Source of the DNA: Bacillota bacterium | GTDB lineage: Bacteria; Bacillota; Clostridia; Acetivibrionales; DTU013 | Assembly (NCBI GenBank): GCA_023411715.1 | Contig: JAEYOM010000183.1 | Location: 1-64,000 of the forward strand | DNA length: 64,000 nt | Direction: 5' to 3' | Part shown: positions 32,401-42,410 of the stretch, piece by piece | How positions within the stretch are numbered: the stretch's first letter is position 1 | How the letters are laid out: each line of letters opens with the position of its first letter | The notes under the pieces: generated by a model | Told to the model about the DNA's origin: nothing | The model's input: the letters and a program-made list of their open reading frames with translations, nothing else | Databases searched by the model: none | Position numbers and translations under genes: made by a program

Positions 32401-33822
32401 ATGACGATGAAAAAGCAGGGACTGAATCCCTATCTTCCATCATGGGAATATATTCCGGATGGCGAACCGTACGTTTTTAACAACAGGGCCTATGTTTATG
32501 GTTCTCATGACCGCTTTAACGGACATGTTTACTGCTTGAACGATTATGTATGCTGGTCGGCGCCTGTTGACAATCTGGCAGACTGGCGGTATGAAGGCGT
32601 AATTTATAAAAAGGTGGATGATCCGTTGAATCCTGACGGCAGCATGTGCCTTTATGCGCCGGATGTTACGGTCGGACCTGATGGACGGTATTATTTATAC
32701 TATGTTCTTGACCATACCGATGTTGTATCGGTAGCCGTTTGCGATACTCCGGCCGGAAAGTATGAATTTTACGGTTATGTACATTATTCTGACGGAACGC
32801 GCCTGAGTGAACGGGAAGGCGACCAGCCCCAGTTTGACCCGGGAGTCCTGACAGAGGGAGACAGGACATATCTGTATACCGGCTTTTGCGGGTTTGGTGA
32901 CAAATCAAGGAAGGGCGCCATGGCAACGGTGCTCGGACCGGATATGCTCACGATTATTGAGGATCCGGTATTCGTAGTACCGAGTCAAAGCTACAGCAAG
33001 GGCAGCAGTTTTGAAGGAAATGAGTTTTTTGAGGCCCCTTCCATCAGAAAAAGAGGGGACACTTACTATTTTATCTATTCCTCGGTTGCTATGCACGAAC
33101 TGTGCTATGCTACGAGCAAATACCCGACAAAGGATTTTGTTTACGGGGGAGTTATTGTCAGTAACAGCGATCTTCACATCGATACCTACAAGCCTGCAAA
33201 CAAACCTATGTTTTATGGCGGCAACAACCACGGCAGTATTATTGAGATAAAGGATAAATGGTACATTTTTTATCATAGGCATACCAACGGAACGAATTTC
33301 AGCAGGCAGGGCTGTATTGAGCAGATTGAATTCCGGGGCGACGGTACGATTCCCCAGGTGGAAATGACGTCCTGCGGCCCCAACGGAGAACCTCTTTCCG
33401 GACGTGGAGAGTATCCGGCGTATCTGGCGTGTAATCTGTTCTGTGAGGAGGAATCGCTGTTTACGGATTGGACCGGATCATGGATGAATAACCAGTTTCC
33501 CAAGATCACCCAGGAAGGGAGAGACGGAGACGAAGAAAACGGCTTTATAGCCAATATGAAAGCGTCTGCTACTGCCGGATTCAAGTATTTTGACTGTAAG
33601 GGCGTCAGGAAGGTCAAAATAAAGGTTCGCGGGTATTGTCGCGGTGACTTTGAAGTGAAAACATCCTGGAACGGTAAGGCACTTGGGACAATATCGGTCG
33701 AATTCTCGAACATATGGAAGGAATATTCCGCTGATATAGCTGTTCCAGATGGAATACAGGCGCTGTACTTTACATATAAAGGACGTGGAAGCGCAAGTCT
33801 GGCATCTTTTACGCTGGAATAA
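32401..33822 (+). CDS. Glycoside hydrolase family 43 protein (arabinofuranosidase/xylosidase type)
   Basis: A 473-residue cytoplasmic enzyme without signal peptide. The five-bladed propeller of GH43 covers about residues 5-310: the N-terminal NPYLPSWEYIPDGEPYVF, the catalytic-base region with PDV in YAPDVTVGPDG near 86, QFDPGVL near 148, EFFEAPSIRKR near 212 with the candidate acid Glu, and NNHGSIIEI near 280. Residues about 350-473 form a beta-rich CBM6/CBM36-like domain. It would trim alpha-L-arabinofuranosyl or beta-xylosyl units from imported oligosaccharides. I chose ATG at 32401, eight bases after AGGAG. The TTAG-N4-CTAA operator lies in its promoter. Confidence 0.85.
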   Translation: MTMKKQGLNPYLPSWEYIPDGEPYVFNNRAYVYGSHDRFNGHVYCLNDYVCWSAPVDNLADWRYEGVIYKKVDDPLNPDGSMCLYAPDVTVGPDGRYYLYYVLDHTDVVSVAVCDTPAGKYEFYGYVHYSDGTRLSEREGDQPQFDPGVLTEGDRTYLYTGFCGFGDKSRKGAMATVLGPDMLTIIEDPVFVVPSQSYSKGSSFEGNEFFEAPSIRKRGDTYYFIYSSVAMHELCYATSKYPTKDFVYGGVIVSNSDLHIDTYKPANKPMFYGGNNHGSIIEIKDKWYIFYHRHTNGTNFSRQGCIEQIEFRGDGTIPQVEMTSCGPNGEPLSGRGEYPAYLACNLFCEEESLFTDWTGSWMNNQFPKITQEGRDGDEENGFIANMKASATAGFKYFDCKGVRKVKIKVRGYCRGDFEVKTSWNGKALGTISVEFSNIWKEYSADIAVPDGIQALYFTYKGRGSASLASFTLE

Positions 33823-33847
33823 ATAATATGTGAAAAAATCAATTACG

Positions 33848-33890
33848 TATCCGGATACCGGTGTTTTTTCCCGGTATCCGGATATTGTTT
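33848..33890. terminator. Bidirectional terminator between GH43 and the CocE-like gene
   Basis: Perfect 14-bp stem TATCCGGATACCGG (33848-33861) with CCGGTATCCGGATA (33871-33884), then TTGTTT on the plus strand. It separates convergent transcription units. Confidence 0.85.
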
Positions 33891-33956
33891 ATGCTCTAAA
33901 CATGGTACTCCTAAAATGAGCAATTAGGAGGGCGGGCTTCAGGATGCATGTGGAAA

Positions 33957-35681
33957 TCAGCGCGGAATAAAGGGAAGAATCAACCGCGACGGGTAATCCT
34001 TCGTATGGAAAATACGCTGATGAGCTACGTTGTATTCTGTTTCATAACCAACACGTCCTCCGGTGTTCAGGTTCAGGTCAGCATCAGGGAACAGGCTGCT
34101 GGTGACATCCAGGCGGATCGCATGGCCTTTTTTCAATTTCATGGCAATATTCCCAACATCAATACTATATTGATAAATCTGTCCGGGCGTAAGAAACTCC
34201 GGTTTTTCACCGTTGCGGTAACGGGCGCGGATCAGTTTCATTCCAATGCTGTATGCGCTTCCGTCGGGGTGAACATCGCTTACCTTGCAGACAAAGTCAG
34301 TGTCCACCGCGCTCGAGGACGCAAAAAGCTCCACTGTGACAGGACCCGTAATCTCGACATCCTCCTCAAAAGGCTCTGTGGTGTATACCAGAACATCCTC
34401 CCTGCGTTCGTTGGGACGCTGGTCCTAGATAAGGAAGTGATACGGGTCGCCTGTGCTGCTGTAGCAGGGATTTGAAGGGTCGTACAGATATTGGTCGCAG
34501 TTTTCCTCTTCCGGATTTTCAGGGGAAAGGAATCCATTGCCGCTCAGCGTATTAGCGTGGCCTTTGCTGTGCAGATAAAAGGATACATATTCAGTCCGTG
34601 CGAGAGGCCATTCATACTCGTCGCGCCAGACATTGTCCCCAAGTATGAAGAGCTTGACAGGCGCTCCGGAAACGAAATCGTTATCCATCCCTTTAAGCCA
34701 GCGGTCAAACCACGCAACCAGCTTTTCAGTAATGCCCGCGCCTCGGCCCGAACCCTGAGGCCCGAAATCAACGCCTTCTATTGCTCCCGGCAGCATGTCG
34801 CCGTGGTTCCAGGGACCGACGATCAGCTTACTGCTTTCACGGCATATCTGTGAACCTCCCCGGACACGAAACCGGGTATAATTATAGATTGTCTTGTCCC
34901 GCAGAAAATCGTACCAGCCAGTAAGGTTGAGGCAGGGAACCTCAACCATCTCAAAAGCCTCTGCCCGTCCTATTTTTTTCAGGTATTCCGAATTTTCAAT
35001 GTTCTCAAGCAATTCCCGCTGAAATTCCAAACCTGGAACCCCAGGCAGGTTGGCGGCGGGCGTATCCTTGACAGGCAGCCATCTCAGCTGTCTTTCCCCG
35101 TCCCTTTCATATTCCTGCATTTTATCCAGTGTCGCCTGATTGAGGAGTTGGGGAAAATATTTCATTCTGCTGTAGGCTTGCCCGTAAATCCAGCCGTATA
35201 GCATGTTGGAAAATACGCCGAAAGAATATACGGCAGGAAATTTCGTCCACGAGGTCTGAAAGGGGCATATTGCCTTCAGATGCGGCGGCCTGGCCTGCGC
35301 GGCGGCAAGCTGTGAGAAACCATGGTAGGATTCGCCGACCATGCCTACATTTCCGTCGCACCAATCCTGAGCGGCGATCCATTCGACCGAATCGTAGCCG
35401 TCCTCCACCTGGTTGCCCGCAGGGTCGATCACGCCATTGGAACATCCGGCGCCCCGCACATCCTGAATTACCACGTTATAGCCCTGGCCTGCGATCTCCA
35501 GCGTATGGATATAGCCGCAGAGAGGGGCGTCTCCATCCTTCAGGTAAGGGGTACGGTTCAGTACGGCAGGATATTTTTCGTCATTGTCCGGCCTGTATAC
35601 ATTGGCATACAGGATTGCCCCATCACGCATAGGCATGGGTACGTTAAACCATATTTTCACGTTCATCCTTGATTGCGCCAT
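33957..35681 (-). pseudogene. CocE/NonD (X-Pro dipeptidyl-peptidase-like) hydrolase interrupted by an in-frame TAG
   Basis: Reads as one 575-codon gene, but codon 419 is TAG (34425-34427). Before it lies an alpha/beta-hydrolase domain: MVGESYHGFSQ near residue 115 with nucleophile Ser, LNLTGWYDF near 255 with Asp, and GPWNHGDM near 290 with His. After it, in the same frame, the family's C-terminal jelly-roll continues: DQRPNERREDVLVYTTEP, then EITGPVTVELFASSSAVDTD. Members cleave acyl esters or amides such as cocaine, glutaryl-cephalosporins or Xaa-Pro peptides. AAGGAG precedes ATG at 35681. It is last in the exporter operon. Either a recent nonsense mutation, a sequence error or readthrough. 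Confidence 0.85.
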
Positions 35682-35737
35682 TCAACATTACTCCTTTCAG
35701 CTTGTACCATGACAAATAGTTTAAAGCTACAGCGACT

Positions 35738-37228
35738 TTATACTTCCTCCCAGACGGCGAAGGCTTCCATGGGTGGAGTATCGAATCCACCCACCGGTTT
35801 TAGCTTGGAAACAATATGCACGCCGTCGGAACAGAATCGGAAAGTCAGAGTACGGCTCCGGCAGCTTTCCAGCCAGCGTATTTCGAGACTTAGCGTATCG
35901 GCATTCCTCCAATAAGCGGAAAGCAGGGCTTCTGTGACAGGGATATTTCCTTCCGTGTGATTGGTAAACCTCCTCCCGTCCAAACCGGCAAAAACTGTGT
36001 GCGGTCCGCTTTCGCTCTCCACCGTCAATTGCAGCAGCCTTTGTGAAAACCGGAATGCGAAGGTGTATACCTCGTCATGATATTCTCTGTTAAATATAGC
36101 AATGTCTTCTGCGAAAAAGGAGGCATGTCCGTCCTTTATTCTGCAGCGGCGGCCGTCAACACACGGTATCAGCGGAGAATCCGGCAGGCATGCTGGGGCG
36201 GGCAGAGCAAGGCAGGCGCATTTTCTTTCCAGTAACGCCAGCCCTGCATTATTATCAGGGAGCGCAGCATCGCGGACTTTTGACCCAAAGCCAAACAACG
36301 CGGTCCTCATTCTGCGATCGGAATCGGGGTCGGAAACAGTTTGATTCAGGGAAATTACCATATCCTGCTCCGGGAATCCGACGGCCAGCTGGCCCATGGC
36401 GCCGTCCGCATAAAAATTGCCGCCCCTGATCCACATCATGCCTCCGTAGCCCTGATCCTGCGGGATATCGGGGGATGTGCGGCGGAAGTAATCGTTTTGC
36501 AGCTTTACGGCAGTCCTTGCCCAGTTTTCTGAAAGGATTTGTTCACCTTCCCAGATACCGCCCTGCAGGAACAGCTGCATCAGCCTGGCGTTGTCTTCGG
36601 TAGTGGTCACGATCCCGCCGCTCCCGTTTTCAGAGCCGTCGCTGTGCTTGTACCACCGGATGGCGCTGCTGTCAATCCCTATTTTGTCAAAGAGGCGTGG
36701 AGCCAGGTATTCCCGGAGTCCCAAGCCGGTCTTTCTGGTGATGCATGCCCCGACCATTGAGCATGCGATACTGTTATAAAAGAAAGAGGTTCCCGGTTCG
36801 TGTACAATTCTCATCTGAAAGAATTTTCTCTTCCAATCCGGATCTGTTACGTCGGGTTGGGAATCCATGCCGGCGGACATGGTCAGAATATGACGTATTT
36901 TCAATTGACTCCAGTACGGGCCCAATGTTTCTTGCGCATATTCCGGGAAAATATCGATGAGCCGTTCTTCCAGACTCAGGAGCCCTTCCTTCTCGGCGAT
37001 ACCGTAAGCCGCTCCCGTTACTGTTTTCGTAAGGGACTGCGATCCATGGATGAGGCCTGGCGCAAATGGTGTCCACCAACCCTTCGCGGCAACACTGCCA
37101 TGGCGGAGAATCATAAAACCATGCATCTCCGTACCGCTGTCTTCCAAATCCCGTATAAAATCCATAATATCGCGGCTTGATATCCCCAATGATTCAGGGG
37201 AAGCCTGAGGAAGCTCTTTTCTTATCAT
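35738..37228 (-). CDS. Serine hydrolase, class C beta-lactamase-like
   Basis: A 496-residue protein. The serine beta-lactamase/transpeptidase-like domain (about 1-330) has an SxxK motif in HGSQSLTKTVTGAAYG near residue 65. ALFGFG and a GYGGMMWIRGGNFYADGAMGQ region take the place of the third (K/H)xG box. Residues about 340-496 form an extra beta-rich domain. There is no signal peptide, so it likely acts in the cytoplasm as an esterase or amidase rather than in beta-lactam resistance. AGGAGGTATT directly precedes ATG at 37228. It is the fourth gene of the minus-strand operon that starts with the ABC exporter. Confidence 0.84.
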   Translation of the reverse strand: MIRKELPQASPESLGISSRDIMDFIRDLEDSGTEMHGFMILRHGSVAAKGWWTPFAPGLIHGSQSLTKTVTGAAYGIAEKEGLLSLEERLIDIFPEYAQETLGPYWSQLKIRHILTMSAGMDSQPDVTDPDWKRKFFQMRIVHEPGTSFFYNSIACSMVGACITRKTGLGLREYLAPRLFDKIGIDSSAIRWYKHSDGSENGSGGIVTTTEDNARLMQLFLQGGIWEGEQILSENWARTAVKLQNDYFRRTSPDIPQDQGYGGMMWIRGGNFYADGAMGQLAVGFPEQDMVISLNQTVSDPDSDRRMRTALFGFGSKVRDAALPDNNAGLALLERKCACLALPAPACLPDSPLIPCVDGRRCRIKDGHASFFAEDIAIFNREYHDEVYTFAFRFSQRLLQLTVESESGPHTVFAGLDGRRFTNHTEGNIPVTEALLSAYWRNADTLSLEIRWLESCRSRTLTFRFCSDGVHIVSKLKPVGGFDTPPMEAFAVWEEV

Positions 37229-37280
37229 AATACCTCCTGTAATATTAGATCCTTCTGACGATCGGCAGCTTTATTCTCAA

Positions 37281-38477
37281 TTATTCCGAATAGGCTGAAC
37301 GGAACCCCATAAGGTCATAATTCTTGGCACGGGGATACGTCATACCTACAAAAAATACGCCCGCATGGTTCTTTGCCCGATGGGCGCCGCCGCATAACGG
37401 GAGGCATTCGCCTTCTGTTTTTATCCAGCGCCAGCCGTCGTATAACGCATTGGGGTCTTCCGGACATAGTATAAGCGAGTAAAGCAACTCCGGAACGCAC
37501 AGCCCTTCTTCGGCACGGATGTCCCTAAAGCTGCAGCCGTGTGACTCGCCGGTGTGTTCGTGGACCCGGGTAGTAATGCTTATTGCTTCGTTCCTGAAAT
37601 CATACTTAAGCGTATCGGGCGAACCGGGATCAGCGAGGCTTCCGTCCGGAAGGACAGCCCGCCATTCACCGGAGTTCTGCGACATGTCGCATTTTGGAAG
37701 CGCACAGTCGCAACCGGATATGATCTGTATCTCTCCGTTCATAAGGCGAAGACCGGCAAACCATTCATTCAGGTTTCCTGTCAAGTCAAAAATACCGTCC
37801 CAATTATTGTTATGAGCCCAGGTAACAGGACCCGAGCCGGTTGCTACACGGCCGTCCAGCGTCGGAATTCCTTTTTCTTCGCGATGTATGAAATCGCAGC
37901 CGTCATCACTGTTTCCGTGCGGCAGGAAGCCGTTTTTTAGCATCCATAGGACTAACGCCGCCCTAAGTGCGAAGGAGGAGAGATGCCAGCCGTCTCCTTT
38001 GGCTCTGCACGCTTTGAGCGCCTGTTCAAACGGCACTCCGCATGCCGGGTCCTTTAGCGGCATGGAATACCCGCGCCCATCGATGAGAATGTTCTGGAAT
38101 TTGGAAATATAAATGGCTTTTTGAGGCTTTCCCCCCAGCATGAAAGCAGGATGTACGGTATCCGAACCCTTCCGCAAAAGATCGCGGTTTGTGAGCGAAG
38201 GTAAACGCACCATTACGGAAGGAATGCCGCGGTCGTCTACCAGGACGGTGTTTGTTCCGCCGGAAAGGACCTCCACCGAAGACTTGAATTCGCTAAGAGC
38301 ATTTTCGCTCCAGGTATTGGGGACATATCCGCCGCCGGCTGCATTTTCCAGTGTCCGCGCAGCTAAGGCTACGGCAGCTTCCTTTTTTTCAAAGTCTTCG
38401 TCAAAAATATTGTAAACCCGTTTAATTTGCTGTTCCGCTTCTGGCAGGTGCCCGTTTTTGGCGGATTTATTAGCCAT
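37281..38477 (-). CDS. SUMF1/formylglycine-generating-enzyme-fold protein
   Basis: A 398-residue protein whose C-terminal 270 residues have the FGE-sulfatase/C-type-lectin-like fold: AFMLGGKPQKAIYISKFQN, PLKDPACGVPFEQALKACRA, WDGIFDLTGNLNEWFAGLRL near residue 230, and the closing YDLMGFRSAYSE. Genuine sulfatase activators use a Cys pair and a copper site, which I cannot place here, and no sulfatase is in the window. The fold is also used for ligand binding in phage and retroelement target proteins. The N-terminal 95 residues are helical. It lies between exporter and hydrolase genes. Function unassigned. Confidence 0.72.
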   Translation of the reverse strand: MANKSAKNGHLPEAEQQIKRVYNIFDEDFEKKEAAVALAARTLENAAGGGYVPNTWSENALSEFKSSVEVLSGGTNTVLVDDRGIPSVMVRLPSLTNRDLLRKGSDTVHPAFMLGGKPQKAIYISKFQNILIDGRGYSMPLKDPACGVPFEQALKACRAKGDGWHLSSFALRAALVLWMLKNGFLPHGNSDDGCDFIHREEKGIPTLDGRVATGSGPVTWAHNNNWDGIFDLTGNLNEWFAGLRLMNGEIQIISGCDCALPKCDMSQNSGEWRAVLPDGSLADPGSPDTLKYDFRNEAISITTRVHEHTGESHGCSFRDIRAEEGLCVPELLYSLILCPEDPNALYDGWRWIKTEGECLPLCGGAHRAKNHAGVFFVGMTYPRAKNYDLMGFRSAYSE

Positions 38478-38538
38478 TGCCTGTTCCTCCTTTTAAAACT
38501 GTGCTCTCAGTAATGGAGCATTGAACTATCCGCTTGGA

Positions 38539-40449
38539 TCAGGACAGTTCCGATGCTCCTGTATACAGCTCATAGTAACGTCCGGAGAGACTGATCAGGT
38601 CTGAATGGTTACCTCTTTCAACTATTTCTCCGTTTTCGAGCACTATTATCGCATCGGCATTGCGTACCGTAGACAGGCGGTGGGCGATTACAAGCGTGGT
38701 TCGCCCGTGCATGAGCCTGTCCATGCCTGCTTCAATAAGCTTTTCGGTATGTGTGTCTATAGAGCTTGTGGCTTCGTCAAGGATAAGGACAGGCGGGTCC
38801 GCCACTACGGCACGGGCGATGGAAAGAAGCTGGCGCTGTCCTTGCGAGAGGCTTGCTCCGTCATGTGACAATACCGTATCATATCCATTCGGCAGCTTCA
38901 TGATAAAGCTGTGCGCATTTGCCAGCTTTGCCGCCCGTATTATGTCTTCATCCGTTGCTTCAAGGTTTCCGTAGCGGATATTTTCCCGAATGGTGCCATG
39001 GAAAAGATGGACGTCCTGCAAGACCATTCCCAACGATCGCCGCAGATCCGATTTTCTTATTCGGGAGACATCGATTCCGTCAAAAGTAATACGACCCGAA
39101 CTAATATTGTAAAACCGGTTGATCAGATTCGTAATCGTAGTCTTGCCGGCACCGGTGGAGCCAACGAAGGCAAGCTTTTGACCGGGCTTGGCAAAAAACG
39201 ATACGGATTTCAGTACATTCTTTTCAGGTACGTAATTGAATATTACATCGTAAAAGCGTATATCGCCCTTAAGCGGGATTAATGACCTTTCGCCTTCATC
39301 GGTTTCTACCTCCCAGGCCCATGGGGATACCGCGCTGGAAGTCTTCGTGACGTCGGAATCCTTATGCTCCCGATTATTTACATTTACAAGACGAACGGTC
39401 CCGTTATCCGTTTCCGCAGAGCAGTCAAGGACCTCAAAGATTCTCTCTGCGCCTGCGAGTGCTCCAAGCAGGGTATTTAACTGGTTGGCGATCAGCGTAA
39501 TAGGCATTGAAAAAGATCTTGTGTATTGCAGGAAAGCCGCTATCGTTCCGATATCGATGCGGCCCTGGAGAGCCAATATGGCTCCCGCCATAACAGTCAC
39601 GGAATAGTGCGCATAGGACAGGTTCCCCATCACAGGCATCAGTATACCGGCAAAAGTCTGAGCATCGGTAGCGGCTCCACGGAGAGCCTCATTTTTATTT
39701 TTAAAGGAGTCTTTCGCCTGCTGTTCATGCTGGAAGACCTTGACGACTTTCTGCCCTTCGATCAACTCTTCAATTATACCGTCAAGTTCGCCTAGCGACT
39801 TCTGCTGCGCACGGAAATAATAAGAGCTTTTTTTGCCTACTGCCTTTGTCACCCAGAGCATAACAGCGAGAAAGAACACCACAAATACGGTCAGGAAAGG
39901 GCTTAGAATAAGCATCATTACAAATACGCCCACCACCGTTATCGTTGAAGTTATCAACTGCGACAAACCCTGCTCCAGCGCAATATTGATGTTGTCGACG
40001 TCATTTGTGAAACGGCTCATGATCTCGCCGCGGCTCTGATTGTCGAAGTAGTTTACGGGCAGATCCATCATGTGTTCAAAAAGCTCTTTTCTTATGCGGT
40101 TCGAAGTACCTTGCGCGATCCTTACGATCATCAGATTGCTTACGTATGCCAATACGACGGAGGTGAGATATATGGCCGCCATTTGGATCAGAGAACCTGC
40201 CAGACCGGACAATTCGGCCCCTTCCTTTATTCCGTTGATCAGTGGTTTCAGATACCATGTGGCGATAACTCCCGCCAGTGAACTTAAGATTATCAGAAAA
40301 ACGGCGATAAAAAGATTGAACGGGTTGCTCCCGAGATAGCGCAATAGCCTCATAAAGGACTTGTATGCGCTTTTCGGCTTTTCGAATGATCTGAAACCGG
40401 GACTTCGCGTTTGCCTCCTGGGCGGCAGCGATGCTGATGCGTTGCTCAT
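38539..40449 (-). CDS. ABC exporter subunit (ATPase-permease fusion, consensus ATP site)
   Basis: A 636-residue half-transporter with six transmembrane helices (about residues 45-335) and an ATPase domain (about 385-630). Walker A is VGSTGAGKTT, the signature LSQGQRQLLS, Walker B VLILDEATSSID with the catalytic Glu, and the H-loop AHRLS. An insert of about 50 residues (345-395, VNNREHKDSDVTKTSSAV and beyond) separates the halves. It overlaps the partner gene by 4 bases. Together they form a BmrCD/TM287-288-type heterodimer, a likely drug or metabolite exporter. GGGAG precedes ATG at 40449. Confidence 0.92.
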   Translation of the reverse strand: MSNASASLPPRRQTRSPGFRSFEKPKSAYKSFMRLLRYLGSNPFNLFIAVFLIILSSLAGVIATWYLKPLINGIKEGAELSGLAGSLIQMAAIYLTSVVLAYVSNLMIVRIAQGTSNRIRKELFEHMMDLPVNYFDNQSRGEIMSRFTNDVDNINIALEQGLSQLITSTITVVGVFVMMLILSPFLTVFVVFFLAVMLWVTKAVGKKSSYYFRAQQKSLGELDGIIEELIEGQKVVKVFQHEQQAKDSFKNKNEALRGAATDAQTFAGILMPVMGNLSYAHYSVTVMAGAILALQGRIDIGTIAAFLQYTRSFSMPITLIANQLNTLLGALAGAERIFEVLDCSAETDNGTVRLVNVNNREHKDSDVTKTSSAVSPWAWEVETDEGERSLIPLKGDIRFYDVIFNYVPEKNVLKSVSFFAKPGQKLAFVGSTGAGKTTITNLINRFYNISSGRITFDGIDVSRIRKSDLRRSLGMVLQDVHLFHGTIRENIRYGNLEATDEDIIRAAKLANAHSFIMKLPNGYDTVLSHDGASLSQGQRQLLSIARAVVADPPVLILDEATSSIDTHTEKLIEAGMDRLMHGRTTLVIAHRLSTVRNADAIIVLENGEIVERGNHSDLISLSGRYYELYTGASELS

Positions 40450-42176
40450 GCTGTCAGACTCCCTTCCAGCTGTGTAGTGTAAATATCTTTATAAATACTG
40501 TTGCTGTCAAGCATTTGTCCGGGTGTACCGATCCCATCCACATGACCGTTATCCATTACTATGATCCTGTCGGCGTGTTCGATGGATGCGATACGTTGGG
40601 CGACTATGATTACAGTAATACCGTTCAGACGGGTTTTAAGCGCATGGCGGATCCTTGCGTCGGTAGCCATATCGACAGCGCTTGTAGAGTCATCAAGGAT
40701 AAGTACCTTCGGATGCTTTAAAAGTGCGCGTGCTATGCACAGCCGCTGTTTTTGACCCCCTGAAAGCGTGGCGCCCCCCTGCCCGAGCAGGGTATCGAGT
40801 CCGGATGGCATCTGAGATATGAATCCCCTGGCCTGTGCCATTTCACAGGCATCCTGGATTTCCTCATCCGTAGCGTTTTCGTTGCCCCATAAAAGATTTT
40901 CCCGGATCGTACCTGTGAAAAGGGTGTTTTTCTGGAGGACCATGCTGACTGCACTTCTTAAGGCTCCCAGATCATAATCCTTCACATCCGTGCCCCCCAG
41001 CAGGACCGAACCTTCAGTGGCGTCATACAGGCGCGGCAGCAATTGTACCAAGGTGCTTTTGCCGGAACCGGTGGCTCCGATGATGCCTACGATTTCTCCT
41101 GAACCGATGCTGAAATTGATTTTGTCCAGACTGTACGAGGCGGTGTTTCCCGGATATTTAAAGCTTACATTGCGGAATTCTATCGAGCTGCCGGAAACTT
41201 CACGGATCCCGTTTTCCTTACCGACTATGTCAATTTCCGTATCAAGGACTTCCAATATTCTTTCACCGGAGGCTTTTGCACGGGTAAACATCAAAAAAAG
41301 CATTGACAGCATATTCAATGATATAAGGATCTGCGTGACATAGGTGATAAAACTGATCAACTGGCCTGTAAGCAAGGTTCCGCCGATAACCATATTGCCC
41401 CCGAACCAAAGGATGGATATTATACAGGCATACATGATCAACTGCATTATCGGCCCGTTGAGGATGACGAGGCTAACTGCGCGGATTGCTGTTTTCATCG
41501 GCGAATCGTTGGCCAGTTTGAAACGTGACTTTTCGTGGTCGGCCCGGACAAAGGACTTTATTACCCTTATACCTGTAAGGTTTTCCTGCACGGACGTGTT
41601 CAGCTCGTCTATTTTTTTCTGTAATGCATGAAACCTCGGGTGGGCGCTGGACAGTATAAAGTAGAGCGAAAAAGCAAGCAAAGGTATTGCAATCAGAAAC
41701 ACCGCAGACAGGCGGCTATTAATTGTAAGCACCATTGCCAGCGCCAGGATCATCATAAACGGCGCCCTGATCAGCATTCTGAGTCCCATCATGACGGACT
41801 GCTGAAGATTGTTGACATCATTTGTAAGGCGCGTGACCAAGGAGGGCACGCTGAACCGGTCAAGGTTCGCGAAAGAAAAATCCTGTATTTTCTCAAACAG
41901 AGCTTGCCTTGCCTGATAACCGAATCCCTGTGAAGAAATTGCCGCAAGGCGGTTGCCGAACGTACCGCAGGCGAGGGCTACCAAGGCAAGCAAAATCATC
42001 AGCGTACCGGTCCTGTATATATAATCCAAATTTCTATTCCTTATGCCGATATCCACTACGGAAGACATCATTGAAGGCATTAGAATATCGATGATGACTT
42101 CACCCAGAACAAGCAGCGGACAAATAATGGCAGACAGGCGGTATGGTTTAATATAGGGTATGAGTTTTTTCAGCAT
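40446..42176 (-). CDS. ABC exporter subunit (ATPase-permease fusion, degenerate ATP site)
   Basis: A 576-residue half-transporter with six helices (about residues 10-310) and an ATPase domain (325-560). Walker A is IGATGSGKSTL and the signature LSGGQKQRL. Walker B is VLILDDSTSAVD, where the catalytic Glu is replaced by Asp, and the H-loop is AQRIA, where His is replaced by Gln. Such a degenerate partner is normal for heterodimeric exporters, whose other subunit at 38539 keeps the full site. I chose ATG at 42176, preceded by GGAGGATATTGG; a longer reading to 42206 lacks a ribosome site. It is first gene of a five-gene operon. Confidence 0.92.
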   Translation of the reverse strand: MLKKLIPYIKPYRLSAIICPLLVLGEVIIDILMPSMMSSVVDIGIRNRNLDYIYRTGTLMILLALVALACGTFGNRLAAISSQGFGYQARQALFEKIQDFSFANLDRFSVPSLVTRLTNDVNNLQQSVMMGLRMLIRAPFMMILALAMVLTINSRLSAVFLIAIPLLAFSLYFILSSAHPRFHALQKKIDELNTSVQENLTGIRVIKSFVRADHEKSRFKLANDSPMKTAIRAVSLVILNGPIMQLIMYACIISILWFGGNMVIGGTLLTGQLISFITYVTQILISLNMLSMLFLMFTRAKASGERILEVLDTEIDIVGKENGIREVSGSSIEFRNVSFKYPGNTASYSLDKINFSIGSGEIVGIIGATGSGKSTLVQLLPRLYDATEGSVLLGGTDVKDYDLGALRSAVSMVLQKNTLFTGTIRENLLWGNENATDEEIQDACEMAQARGFISQMPSGLDTLLGQGGATLSGGQKQRLCIARALLKHPKVLILDDSTSAVDMATDARIRHALKTRLNGITVIIVAQRIASIEHADRIIVMDNGHVDGIGTPGQMLDSNSIYKDIYTTQLEGSLTA

Positions 42177-42217
42177 CCAATATCCTCCTTGTTTAAGTAC
42201 AGCCACAGGCGCAACAT

Positions 42218-42268
42218 AATTAGTATACTAATTAATTAAAACTATATATTACTCAGCGATAATGTCAA
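42218..42268 (-). promoter_or_regulatory. Promoter of the exporter operon with TTAG-N4-CTAA operator
   Basis: On the minus strand TTGACA (42263-42268), 16 bases, TATAGT (42241-42246). Immediately downstream of the predicted start is the perfect 16-bp palindrome AATTAGTATACTAATT (42218-42233), a typical MarR-type site. A bound repressor would block the promoter or early elongation. Confidence 0.72.
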
Positions 42269-42290
42269 GATAAATAAGTGCATATTTTGT

Positions 42291-42319
42291 TTGACTAAAT
42301 TAGCATACTAATCTATTAT
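42291..42319 (+). promoter_or_regulatory. Promoter of the MoaF-esterase operon with TTAG-N4-CTAA operator
   Basis: TTGACT at 42291-42296, 17 bases, TATTAT at 42314-42319. TTAGCATACTAA at 42300-42311 fills the spacer. It is divergent from the exporter promoter, so one regulator could control both from 42218-42311. Confidence 0.72.
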
Positions 42320-42410
42320 ATAAGTGACCGTATGAATCGTTAAATACAGGACGCTTCAATCGATACGCCTATGCAAGCATAGGACCTCTCTGTTAATGGA
42401 GGAGTAAAAA

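Noticed and set aside
35738..37228. Beta-lactamase resistance gene
   Set aside because: It lacks a signal peptide, has an extra C-terminal domain and lies in a glycan operon, so an esterase-like role is more probable.
37281..38477. Diversity-generating retroelement target protein
   Set aside because: The C-type-lectin-like fold fits, but no reverse transcriptase, template repeat or accessory gene is in the window.
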